Assembly: GCA_036927565.1 (NCBI GenBank)
Contig: JAYESD010000001.1
Coordinates: 71,691,751-71,755,750 of the forward strand
DNA length: 64,000 nt
Direction of reading: 5' to 3'
DNA from: Tuctoria greenei
Taxonomy: Eukaryota > Streptophyta > Magnoliopsida > Poales > Poaceae
In this document: piece after piece, positions 49,190-58,690 of the stretch
Layout of the letters: every line of letters starts with the position of its first letter
Numbering within the stretch: position 1 is the stretch's first letter
Program-made: the position numbers and the translations under genes
Notes under the pieces: generated by a model
The model's input: the letters and a program-made list of their open reading frames with translations, nothing else
Database searches by the model: none
Told to the model about the DNA's origin: nothing

Positions 49190-49468
49190 TACATAACTTA
49201 CGTCGGCGGACGTAACTTACGACGGCCATACTATTGGCCGTCGTAAGTTAACGCTAAGTTACGTCGGCTCCTTTATTTACGTCGGTCTGTTGCTCTAGCC
49301 GACGTAAGTTAGTGTTAAAAGTTGTCGGTCTCCTTACTTACGTCGGCAGCCGACGTAGGTTAACGTACTTACGTCGGTTCCATGATGCCGACGTAAGTTA
49401 TTTAACTTACGTCGGCCAACCGACGTAAGTTAAACTGGCCGATGTAACTCTTCGATATTCCTGTAGTG
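49190..49468. repeat. CACTA-2 subterminal repeats, higher-coordinate end
   Basis: Six exact TTACGTCGG and three exact CCGACGTAA plus near-matches, ending in the terminal inverted repeat TTCCTGTAGTG. Confidence 0.88.
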
Positions 49469-50173
49469 GCCGCCGTTTCTGGACCCTGCAAAAGAACCAT
49501 ATATTCCTTGTATTACCCTTGTAAAGAATTGCACAACCCTGTAAAGAATCATAAAACCAATTCACAACATATATTTCATGTGCGTGCCTCTGTTTTAAAT
49601 TTCTCTAAAGTCCAACCAACCCATTCCAACATCAACAGTACATGTACACACTCATATAATCTCGCAACCTCTTTTCTTTCCCCCTGAAACCAAGCTATCA
49701 TTGCTGAACATTCACATCTCAATTAAAGTATATTTCCACGCAAAAATGAAATGTGCTCTGATCGTAAGCTAGTGCCATGTATGAAGGTCAATTAATTGGT
49801 AGTAGGGTCAGCTCTAGAGTGTTGCTTCGCTAGCTTTCCAAAACTACAACTTGAATACAATTCACATCTCAGTGCCCTCTTGGTTCTACTGTAGATGCTA
49901 TTGGCTACTACACATCAGCAATTGAAAGGATAGAAAATGAAGTGAGTCACACTGTCTGCTCCCTGCTCATCCTTTAGTGGATTATATTCTTAGATTTTTA
50001 TCATTTTTTGCAAAAAATTGAAGGATCTATAATATATTGTTTGGTAGGGCCAGATTATAACTGAAGTTTTGAATAGAAGTTGTTAGAGATGTCTAACAAA
50101 TAATAGGTGTATTCAAATATGCACACATGTTAATGAAAGTATACTTGGCTGTATATGGGTTTCTTCTATGCTA

Positions 50174-50520
50174 AAGCTTTTTGACTACTACAGAAACTAT
50201 TTCAATGGAGCCAAAGGAATACTGAAATGAATACGACAATATTACCTGCTCTGGTGTCTGCTGCGGAGGAAGCTTAGGAATCTCGATATCGTGACTGGTG
50301 TTTCGAGCAAGAGTCCGCCATTGCAAAATATTAGAAGATATATGTTATTGAAATGTTATGAAATTTAACTACGGTAGTTTAAATTACTTACCACCACTAC
50401 TGCTTGCATCTGGGCCATCATTAAGGTCGTCCTCCGCTGCTCCTACCTTGCCTCCACCCTCGACCTCTCCAGCTCCGCCTGGGTTTGCGCCAGAGTCTCC
50501 TTCAAGGCAAGGAGCTATGA
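50174..50520 (-). pseudogene. Last exons of a CACTA-1 Transposase_24-like gene
   Basis: Minus-strand 50520-50392 gives ALKETLAQTQAELERSR and TLMMAQMQAVVV, and 50330-50245 gives a segment ending EIPKLPPQQTPEQ. Both parallel exons 7 and 8 of the CACTA-2 gene, with GT-AG-like borders. An in-frame stop and the absence of upstream exons show it is a remnant. It links CACTA-1 and CACTA-2 as one family. Confidence 0.75.
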
Positions 50521-50906
50521 GGACCGGAGTCCCGACATCCAAGGATCTCGTTGGGTGGTGTCGTGCGATGCAACACCCAACAACATACAAGAAAAGAATG
50601 AGAATAAAATACAATACCAAGTCTTCATTTATAAACACAGCAGAAGTTTTACAATACTAAGCGAAAAGGAAAGTAACCTATATATCATAGCTACACTCTC
50701 GGCACTAGTTATGCAAAAGCAAAGTCATCCATGCCTTGGACGCTTCGCACTAGCAACCCTCACTCACCAAACTTACGGCGGCGTGCAGGGCTCCCACTCG
50801 GATGTAAACTCTGGAGGGGGTGCAGCCTTGTCGTCGAACCCATCATTAGTCGTGTAATCTGCAAAAACTTGTTAACTGCAAATGTGAGCCTAAGGCTTAA
50901 CAAGAC
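50521..50906. other. Unclassified repeat hosting Tat C, left part
   Basis: Similar at 50520-50640 to 16135-16260 (GAGGACCGG, TGTCGTGCGATGC, CCAACAACA). The sequence before the Tat C target site (CTTAACAAGAC) continues at 63642 (AAGACTAATCC). No gene supported; probably part of an LTR. Confidence 0.5.
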
Positions 50907-51766
50907 TATCGGTGGTTTGGATCCGGCAGATCTCCCGACACTACTGAAGTGTTAGAGGAGTTTGTGGTTCGGTGTGGGCGCGCGGAGATTCAAGAAGGTG
51001 AATTGTAAATGACGCAGGGGACACAAGAATTTACAGGGTTCGGGCCGCCTGAGCGTAATACCCTACTCCACGGGGTGTGTTGATGTTGTATTGGATGTAG
51101 CGCGTGTGTCAGCCTGTCTGAACGTCATAGAGCGCGTGTGTAGATGTCCCCTATGTATCGTCGGCCTGTCCTTTTATAGTACAAGGGCAGGCCGTTACAA
51201 ATTAGCCTGGCCCGACATGTGGCCCCGGCGGTTACTGATATTGATATACATTCAACACGTTAATTACCCTTAATGACCGAGTTGTGGGCTTTGACAGCAC
51301 CGTTACTGGTAATTAAGGTCGTCCGATCGTGTGTCATTAATGCAGTATTAATGACACTTGGTCGGGTCTTGAAGTCCTTGATTCCCCTTTGAGGCTCCGG
51401 AGCCGTTGTGGAGTCTTCCGGAGGTTAGAAGCTGAAGATCCGACGGTTGGACATGTGGCAGCACCGGAGCACACTGTGGAGAACAGATGGCTCCTGTGTT
51501 AGCCGACACGTGTCAGCACTGGAGCTTCCCTCGGTCTGGGGTTAGGTCCGGGGGTGCCACTTTGGTACATAGCCCAGAGCTTCCTCCCTTGCAGGCAGTA
51601 GCTCCGGTTTGATAGTACACGCGGCGACCCTGGGACTAACCATGTTGGAGAAGCGGGTCCGGACATGTCTGACATGTGGGCCTCCGAAGGTCTTCAAATC
51701 AAGTGGGTGACTATCCCTTGAGATCTTTGCAATCCCAAGGGGTATATGGTACCCAGGGTACCGACA
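50907..51766 (-). repeat. 3' LTR of Tat C
   Basis: 860 bp, TATCGG (decayed TGTCGG) to TACCGACA. Contains CATGTG at 51452 and CACGTG at 51507, exactly 55 bp apart as in Tat A/B, and a TATA-like TATAAAAGG (minus strand, about 51171-51180). Confidence 0.95.
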
Positions 51767-52300
51767 GTGGCCCCCTGGGCCCACCTCCGGGGAAGACCCC
51801 TTGGATGAAGTCATTCCGCCGGAGGTGGGTCCATCCTTTGACTTTTGAACTGAGTCTTCAATGGTCTTCGGATGTGCCGTTGGCGATGGTTTGGAGTTAA
51901 ATCCTCGCCGCATGGCGTATCCCGTGTGCGGCAAGTGAGATCTTTGGCGTGCGGATCTCACGCAATTGAAGGTTGCCGGTTCCCAATACGAAAATCGTAT
52001 CGGTTCCGCATGCCTTATCAGGCCGCCGCCTTCGGGCTTCCCGCCTCATGATGGCAACCGTTCGCCTGGGTAAGAACCTCGACTTGATCGTCAGGGTAGT
52101 CCCGGGCCTTCTTGTCATCGGCTAGGTGGAATTTTTGAGTAGTATCTTCGACTTTCTTGCGGTTTCCATCCAAGCGTCGCAAGGGCTTACTTAAGAAGGA
52201 AAGCATGCACCGTTTGGGGTTCTTTACGCCTCTCATCTGATCTTGCGCTCAAACCCCCAACTTGTACTTCGCTTTTCTTCTCTTGCCTCGCCGTGCCGCG
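51767..52300. other. Leader between Tat C 3' LTR and antisense ORF
   Basis: Non-coding, begins GTGGCCCCCTGGGCCCACC next to the LTR. On the minus strand this gives the purine-rich GGGGGCC context expected for plus-strand priming. It is probably also the upstream region of the antisense ORF. Partial similarity to 1993-2491. Confidence 0.6.
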
Positions 52301-55300
52301 ATGGATTTGGGTCTCCGCGAGAGTCGTTTGAAGACCGACGGCGACCTGAAGAAGGTCCGGGCCCTCATGGGATGGTCCTCGGAGTTCTTGAACCGCTCGG
52401 TCCGCGCCGGTGGAGAGCTCCCGTTTGAGAAGGAGCACGCCGGCGAAATGGTGTACTTCTCCTCGTACGCCATGGTGGGGTTGATCCCACCGTTTTCCTC
52501 CTTTTTCTTGATGCGGCTAGACTTCTATTGTCTGCAACTGTATCACCTTGGCCCCCACTCCATTCTTCTTGTGTCTATCTTCGTCCACTTTTGTGAGATG
52601 TGGGTGGGCATCCCCCCTGCATTGAACTCTTCCGGACCTTCTTCACCGTCCATACCACCGGCAGGAGCAATGAGTACCTTGGCTTCTACTACTTCGTGAA
52701 GCGCAAGAAGTGCCCATTCAAGTACCTCTGGTCGTTTCCCTCTGGGAAGTGGGATGACTGGAAGAAGGACTGGATAGTCGTCCGGGTGGAGGAGCACGAG
52801 AAGCTGGAGCTGCCCGAAGGCCTCCCCCAACATCGACACGACAATCTGGAGTGAAACTCCGGTGCTGGCGGAAGCCTTCAACCCTGCTTTGTCCAGGATC
52901 CGCCAATGCGTGGAGGGAGGATTTACTCCTCAGGCGGTGTTTTGCAACTTCCTGGTCAACAGGTGGGCACCGCTGAAGAGGAGAGAAAAACTCGCTTGGG
53001 CCCTCAACAGCATGATGGACGACGACCGGGTCGAGACCGGGCTGAAGTCCAACATGGTGGGGAAAACCTTGGAGTTCCACCTCAAGAAGTTCCAGCACGG
53101 CATCGACATCGAGGGTGACGACTTGGCTCCGCCATCAGCTTTTCTCCCTCTGAACATGGAAGTGGAGTTCAGTAGGGAGCTCCGGCGGAAGATGCCCGTG
53201 CTTGACGACCTTGGTGTCGTCGAGAGAAGATCAACCACCAGGGTGGCGATCCCGGAATGTCCGAGGGTGGCTCTGACCCTGCCCCAAAGCCAAGGGTCGA
53301 GGTCGTCGGCAAGGGCAAGGAGCTGGCAGACGAACCCTTGAGCCGGAAGAGCAAGCTGCAGTACACCGACGGAATGTCCGTCAGGCCCGCTACCTCTGCT
53401 TCAGCTCCTTCTCCCCGGAGGGGGAGGTCTTCTACAACTGCGGCGACTGTTCCCGCAGTGGGGTCCTCCCGGGGTGCTAGCTCCTTGCATGCGACTCCAG
53501 CACTGGGGCCAGTGGAGGCCTCTCGGTCCGGAGGTCCTTCCCGATCGAGAGAGGCCTCGACTAGGGAAACGCCCGTGGCCGCAACGAGTTCCGGGGGGCC
53601 TTCCGGAGCTTCCACGCCGGCTATGACCAGCCCAGAACGCCCGGGAAAAAGGTTCCGCGCAAGCTGGTGCGGAAGCCTCCCAAGGTAATTTTTAATCTTT
53701 ACCTTGGATAGTTGTTTAATTGTAGTAACTATTTTTTAAGTTTCTTCGTCCATCATCTGCAGCGTTCCCAAGAAGGGGAGTGAGGCTACACCCTCAGCCG
53801 CAGTAGTTGAAGCTGTGAGGGCGGAAGCTTCTGCTCCTGTCCTGGTGCCGCCCCAAGTGGTGGCTGAAGCTGCGATAGCTCCGGCGCCAGCTGTCGTGGT
53901 CATGGACCTCGACTCATCCCCAGAGGCTCCCGTGGTAGCGCCGGACCGTGGGAGTGTAGATGCGCCAGCGGCACCTGTCCCGGAGGTTGAAGCTCCGGGT
54001 CCTGGTGCTGAGATGATGGAAGCTCCGGCCATTGAGCCGGAGGAAGCTGTAATTCCGGCCCCAGAGCCGGAAATTGTCGGAGCTCCGGCGGTTGAGCCGG
54101 AGGTGATTGAAGTCCCGGCGTGCGTGCCGAATGTTGAGGAAGTCCCGGCGGTTGGGCCGGCTACCTCAGAAGCACTGGCCGCAGAGCCGGTCGTTATTGG
54201 AGCTCCGGCTACAGGGCCGATTGAGGATGAAGATCTTCCGGCTCCCGAGCCGGTTGATGCAGAGGCGTCGGAGCTCGAGCCCCCATTGGAGGAGGTGTCG
54301 AGGCCGGAGCCAGAAGCGGCCCCTGCTTCGGAAGTGACGATGTCGGAAGTACCCGCGACTGAGCCGGAGTGCCCTGGTGAAGTCGCTGGCCCCCTGTCTG
54401 AGGGGGTGAACGAAGACCTGGCGGCGGGGCCTTCCTCGATGGCGGCTGAGGCCATCTCGGAGGACGGCCCTAGTGCCACGAAGACCCAGGGGACCACTCT
54501 TGTGGAGTGGGACCCAATTTTTGTTTCTGAAAATCCGCTGGAACCAGCGGAGGAGACCCCAGCAGGTTCGGAACCTATCCCGTTGTCACTGTCTATTGAC
54601 AACGCATGTTCCAGTCTGCGTCAAGTTCAGCTGGCCTTCTTCCACGACAGTAAGGCTCTTGAAGAGGAGCGCCAAAGCCTTAGGAGGTGGCGTAACCGGC
54701 TCTACTTCGAGACCAAGCTGGCGCAGTCGAGGCTAGCAGATGACAAAGAGTGGATCAAGCGGGAGAAGATTCGCCTGGAATACTGGGGCAAATTATTGGA
54801 TGACAGGCAGAGCATGACTCGCGCCCTCAACGCTCAATCCCGGGAGATCTATGAGCAGGCCAAAGCAGCTAACAGTGCGGCCGATGAATGCCATGAAAGG
54901 CTTGAGGCCATTAACACTACACTCATCAAGCGCCGAGAGGCACTTGAAGAGAGGGAGAAACGGCTCGAAGATGAAGAGCAAAAACTCCTAGAGCTGCGGG
55001 ATGACGTCCTGAGGAGGGAGGAGGATCTCTCCGAGAAGGTGGCTCTAGCTGACAAGGGCCTTGAGGAGCGCGCCAAGAAATTGGAAGAGCGCTGCATTGA
55101 GGAGGAGAAGAAGGCCTGGGTGCGAGGGCACGAGCTCCACGAGCGGGAGTGTGCCCCTGTTGCCAGGGAAAAGAAAGTGAAAGGCAGGGAGAAGGACCTG
55201 GTCGACCGCCGGAACAAGATCCACCTCTGGGAGGAGGAGCTCGGAAAACTCGAGAAGCGGGTTGCTGAGAAGATTCAGCAAAACGCCAAAGAAGTTGAGC

Positions 55301-55734
55301 GCCTCGCCCGTGAGAATTCCGAACTGGTGCCGGCCAGAAGATCCTTGGAAGAATTGAAGGGCTTGAGGACTGTGGACTCCCTACAAATTTGGGAGTTCCT
55401 GGGCAAGGCCAACGATGCGCTGACACCGATGGGCTTCAGTCCCGTGCGCCCGGATGATCCGGAGCCGGAGCCGGACCTAGCGTTGCAGGCGTTGATCTCG
55501 GCAGGTAGCAAGCTCTCCAAGGTGGGCGATGTCATCGCGGACCAATTGGAGGTTGAGGGGCAATCCCTGGCGAAGAACATCGTAGAGTATGTGCTGACAT
55601 GCTACACCAGCCGGAACTCCCAATTTCCTCTGGACCCAGTGCTTGAAGGTCCTATTGAAGGAGAAGGGGGAGCTGCCCGAGCCGACGTGTTGGAGGTTGC
55701 CCAGAAGGTCACTCAATTCTTCCATAGGGTCTAG
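52301..55734 (+). pseudogene. Antisense ORF (aORF) of Tat C, Transposase_28-like with one intron
   Basis: ATG 52301 (MDLGLRESRLK). The N-terminal domain has LMGWSSEFLNRSV, MVGLIPPFSSFF, HSILLVSIFVHFCEMWVG and YFVKRKKCPF, matching the plant Transposase_28 / putative gypsy-type transposon family. Frame changes occur near 52618 (poly-C), 52840 and 53250. A GT-AG intron (53685-53762, 78 bp, phase 2) joins exon 1 (GSLP) in frame to exon 2. Exon 2 is open through 55734: an acidic Pro/Val/Glu segment with degenerate 13-15-residue repeats (about 53990-54300), then a long coiled coil (about 54600-55370) and a conserved C-terminus with TPMGFSPVRPDDPE. It converges on pol. Whether it is spliced or translated is unknown, as is its molecular role. 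Confidence 0.85.
53685..53762 (+). other. Intron of the Tat C antisense ORF
   Basis: GTAATT donor, T-rich stretch, CTGCAG acceptor. Removing it joins the two open frames in phase. Tat A has a homologous candidate at 3948-4000 with GT and CTAG ends; Tat B has lost the AG. Confidence 0.75.
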
Positions 55735-57019
55735 GACCATCTCCGTAGTTCCCACTTGTATCCTTTCTTCTTCTTCCTCAATTTTGTAATCCCTTGTCTC
55801 CAGATGAATGAAATCCCCAAATTTTTGTGAATTTCACTATTTGTCTTCAACACTTTTGTCTTCACTTGGCCCCCTGGTAGATATACACAATTTGATTGTG
55901 AACATGTACCAAGAGGATATTGTGTGTTGTTGAAGACTCATTTGCTTCAAACTTGTAGAGTGTAGGTCCGAAATTTTCGATAGTGAAGGCCCCCTGAGGT
56001 CAAACTGACTACCGCCAAAGCTTAGTAGCTCCGGCAATAGTCCTTATCAACGCATAGAGCATCGATAGTTAGCCCTTCGGGTGTCGAAGCTTAGTAGCTC
56101 CGGCACTGACCTTTGCCAACACGTAGCTTGTCGGCAGCAGACTCCACTTGTGGGGTCTTCTCACCATCTTTTGTTTTACGTCGACGACTGGCCCCCTAGC
56201 TTTACTGGAGATTGTTGCTCCGGTGATGCTCGTTTTCAATGCTTAACATCGATTACAAGCCATCTAGGGGAGTCGGAGCTTTGTTAGCTCCAGTTTTTCT
56301 CTATCAACGTGGATTTTATTTTTCCTGTACACTGAAGCCAAGAAAAATAGTAAAATTCGTTTCTTGCCTATAACTTTGTCTCAGCTTACGATTCTCGAGA
56401 AAATTTTAGGTCAAACGCGATTCTAAACACAACCGAATGCGTTGCCTTTTCTTCCAGATTCAATTATACTTGGACCCGCCTTACTTCGGCCTGCCGGGGT
56501 GTAGGTAGAGTGGCGTACTTAGGGTGCTTGACCAGGCTAAGTCGATAGCACACTCCGGCCCTAGATTGGCTTGGCGGCATTCAGGCGAGTGGGCCATGAA
56601 CAATATTTGAATCCAAAAGAACCGACAATACAACTCGAATCGTATACGAACCGGTCGAACTAAAATTTCTTAAGAATTGCACGTCTTTGTTATAGAAAAG
56701 AAAGAGAAAAATAAAAAATGTTGAGCCTGTACAAAATGAATGCACGTGGAGTCTGTTTCACCTGAAGATGTCTTTCATTATAGGTCCGGGGTACAGGGGA
56801 AACAAGTACACTCTTAGGGTATGGAATCAGGCTAAACGTGTTTAATTTCTTGTTTGTCCCAAGGTAGCTAGCCACACTTTTAGAGACTGTGACAAGTGTT
56901 GCATGAACTTTGCGGACCTTTCGGGGAAGGTCTGGCTGTTCTCCCGGAGGAACTACCCAACTCTGTACAATGACTCTATAACATACACCTCAAGTTACTA
57001 CAGACTCACCTCCGTGATA
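55735..57019. other. Spacer between convergent aORF and pol of Tat C
   Basis: No gene. Contains an AATGAAAT polyadenylation-like signal after the aORF (about 55805), imperfect repeats with GGAGCTTAGTAGCTCCGG words (56020-56300), and the conserved block 56471-56565 (GACCCGCCTTACT..GGTAGAGTGGCGTACTTAGGG..CTAAGTCGATAGC) shared with Tat A and B. Confidence 0.65.
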
Positions 57020-58690
57020 TTAAGTATAGAACTTATGGAGGTGCTCGATGTTCCAAGGATTCGGGAGAGGTGTCCCATCCTCGGTAGCCAAGCGAACACT
57101 TCGGGGACGGGATACTTTAATCACTCGGAAGGGTCCCTCCCAGCTGGGGGAGAGTTTGTTTAACCCTTCTCTGGATTGTATTCTCTGTAGCACCAGATCG
57201 CCTTCCTCGAGCTGTCGGTTGTGTACATGCCGCGGATGATAGCGCCGTAGGGCTTGGCGATATCGGGCATTCCGAACAGCTGCTTGGCACCTTCCCTCCT
57301 CAAGGAGGTCTAGGTCTTCACGCCGGAGCTGGTCCTACGTGGCTTCATCGAAGGTCCGAACCCGGAGTGAACCCAAGGTGATTTCCGGAGGAAGGATTGC
57401 TTCAGATCCGTACACCAGGAAGAAGGGTGTCTCTCCAGTTGACCGGTTTGGAGAGGTCCTGTTGGCCCATAAAGTGGGCGGAAGTTCTTCAATCCAGTTG
57501 GCTCCATGTTTTTTCAAGCGCTCATAAGTGCGCGTTTTGAGTCCTTTAAGGATTTCAGCATTTGCTCTCTCGGCTTGGCCATTGCTTGCTGGGTGAGCTA
57601 CGGAGGCATAGCAAACTTGTATGCCAAGGTCTTCGCAATATCCTTGAAATGCAGAGCTTGTGAATTGGGTCCCATTATCAGTGATGATTTTGTTTGGGAC
57701 TCCAAATCTGCATACAATGGACTGCAAAAAGTTGATAGCAGATTGCTTGTTGATTGTCACAACTGGAGTTGCTTCCGGCCACTTGGTGAACTTGTCAATG
57801 GCAACGTACAAGAACTTGAACCTCCGTCGGCTCTTGGGAAAGGTCCCAAGATGTCCATCCCCCACACAGCAAAGGGCCATGTAGGAGGTATCATTTGTAG
57901 GGGCTGAGCCGGTGTGTGAATTTGCTTTGCATGAAATTGACATGCTTCGCATTTCTTCACCAGCTCAGTTGCATCCTGGAGTGTTGTAGGCCAGTAGAAG
58001 CCATGCCGAAAGGCTTTACCAGCCAGCGTGCGGGAAGACGCGTGGTTCCCACACCCGCCTCCATGGATTTCTGCGAGGAGTTCGCAGCCTTCTTCCCTTG
58101 TGATGCACCGCATTAGGATGCCATTGGCACCGCGCCGATAGAGATCCCCTTCTACCAACGTGTATCTTTTAGCCAATCTGACTACCCGGTCAGCGGATAC
58201 ATCATCGTCAGGAAGGATGTTGTCTTTCAAGTAGCTCTGGATCTCCGAGATCCATGCATCGGAACTAGCTTGAGCATTTGAGTCTTGCGTGCTGGGTTGC
58301 TCGGAGCTTCCGGCAGCACCTACGACCCTTGATGGCTGCCATGGTAACAGGGCCATCGGGACCGCCAGCTTCGGGATGCTGATCTCGCCCCCTTCGCTCA
58401 GTTCGGCAGGCTGAGCTGTTGGTTTTGACAACCTCCGGACAAAAGTTCTGTCAGGAGCCGGAGCTCCAGTTGACGCTTTCGTCGAGAGTTCGTCAGCTTC
58501 AGCGTTATGGGCACGCTGAACATGGTGGAGATCTAGGACTTTGAAGTCCTTCTGAAGCCTCTGGACTTCAAGGAGGTAAGCAGCTAGCTGGAGATTGTTG
58601 CAGGAGCATTCACCCTTCACTTGCTTAATAATGAGCTGCAAATCTCCCTTGACCAGCAGTTGCTTGACACCGTATGACAGTGCCACCTTT
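57020..58690 (-). pseudogene. Tat C integrase and end of second RNase H
   Basis: From 58686 downward: the end of the second RNase H (GDLQLIIKQVKGECSCNN, HNAEADELS), a linker, then the integrase zinc-binding region (CGNHASSRTL, GFYWPTTLQDATELVKKCEAC). The core starts at WGMDILGPFP; a frame change near 57830 is followed by a 205-codon frame (57952-57335) with ITDNGTQFTS and SNGQAERANAEI. The catalytic Asp-Asp-Glu residues therefore look intact, although split between frames. The frame breaks again near 57335, and the conserved C-terminal end (WNIEHLHKFYT) stops at TAA 57020-57022. Confidence 0.88.

Larger units (their letters stand above)
45078..49468 (-). mobile_element. CACTA-2 (En/Spm-type) transposon, complete ends
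   Basis: 4,391 bp with terminal inverted repeats CACTACAGGAA (45078 onward) and TTCCTGTAGTG (ending 49468), flanked by an exact 3-bp target-site duplication GCC (45075-45077 and 49469-49471). It sits inside CACTA-1 of copy 2 and is absent from copy 1, so it came after the duplication. It carries dense subterminal repeats at both ends, a nine-exon minus-strand Transposase_24-like gene and a GC-rich minisatellite. No TNPD/Transposase_21-type gene is visible, so it is probably mobilised by another element's transposase. Confidence 0.95.
26415..50151 (+). repeat. Tandem duplication, copy 2
   Basis: Begins at the junction TGGCTG (26415-26420), homologous to 3830, and ends at TGGCTG (50146-50151), homologous to 26415. 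It contains the same nested elements as copy 1, with a 3,303-bp deletion at 36727-36729 and the CACTA-2 insertion at 45078. Confidence 0.93.
44397..50520 (-). mobile_element. CACTA-1, copy 2, split by CACTA-2; right end missing
   Basis: 44397-45077 holds the CACTACAGGAAT terminus and TTACGTCGG subterminal repeats. CACTA-2 interrupts at 45078-49468. Sequence then resumes at 49469 and continues to about 50520. The last part contains two decayed exons of a Transposase_24-like gene read on the minus strand, homologous to the last exons of CACTA-2. No terminal CACTA sequence follows before unrelated repeat sequence, so the far end has been lost. Confidence 0.75.

Noticed and set aside
48706..49194. 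Pro/Ala/Arg-rich ORFs on both strands over the GC-rich region
   Set aside because: All follow from the GC-rich minisatellite; none joins the spliced gene by a convincing site.
53736..54602. 288-codon Ser/Gly/Ala-rich minus ORF
   Set aside because: Complement of the Pro/Val/Glu repeat region of the plus-strand aORF; open because of skewed codon composition.
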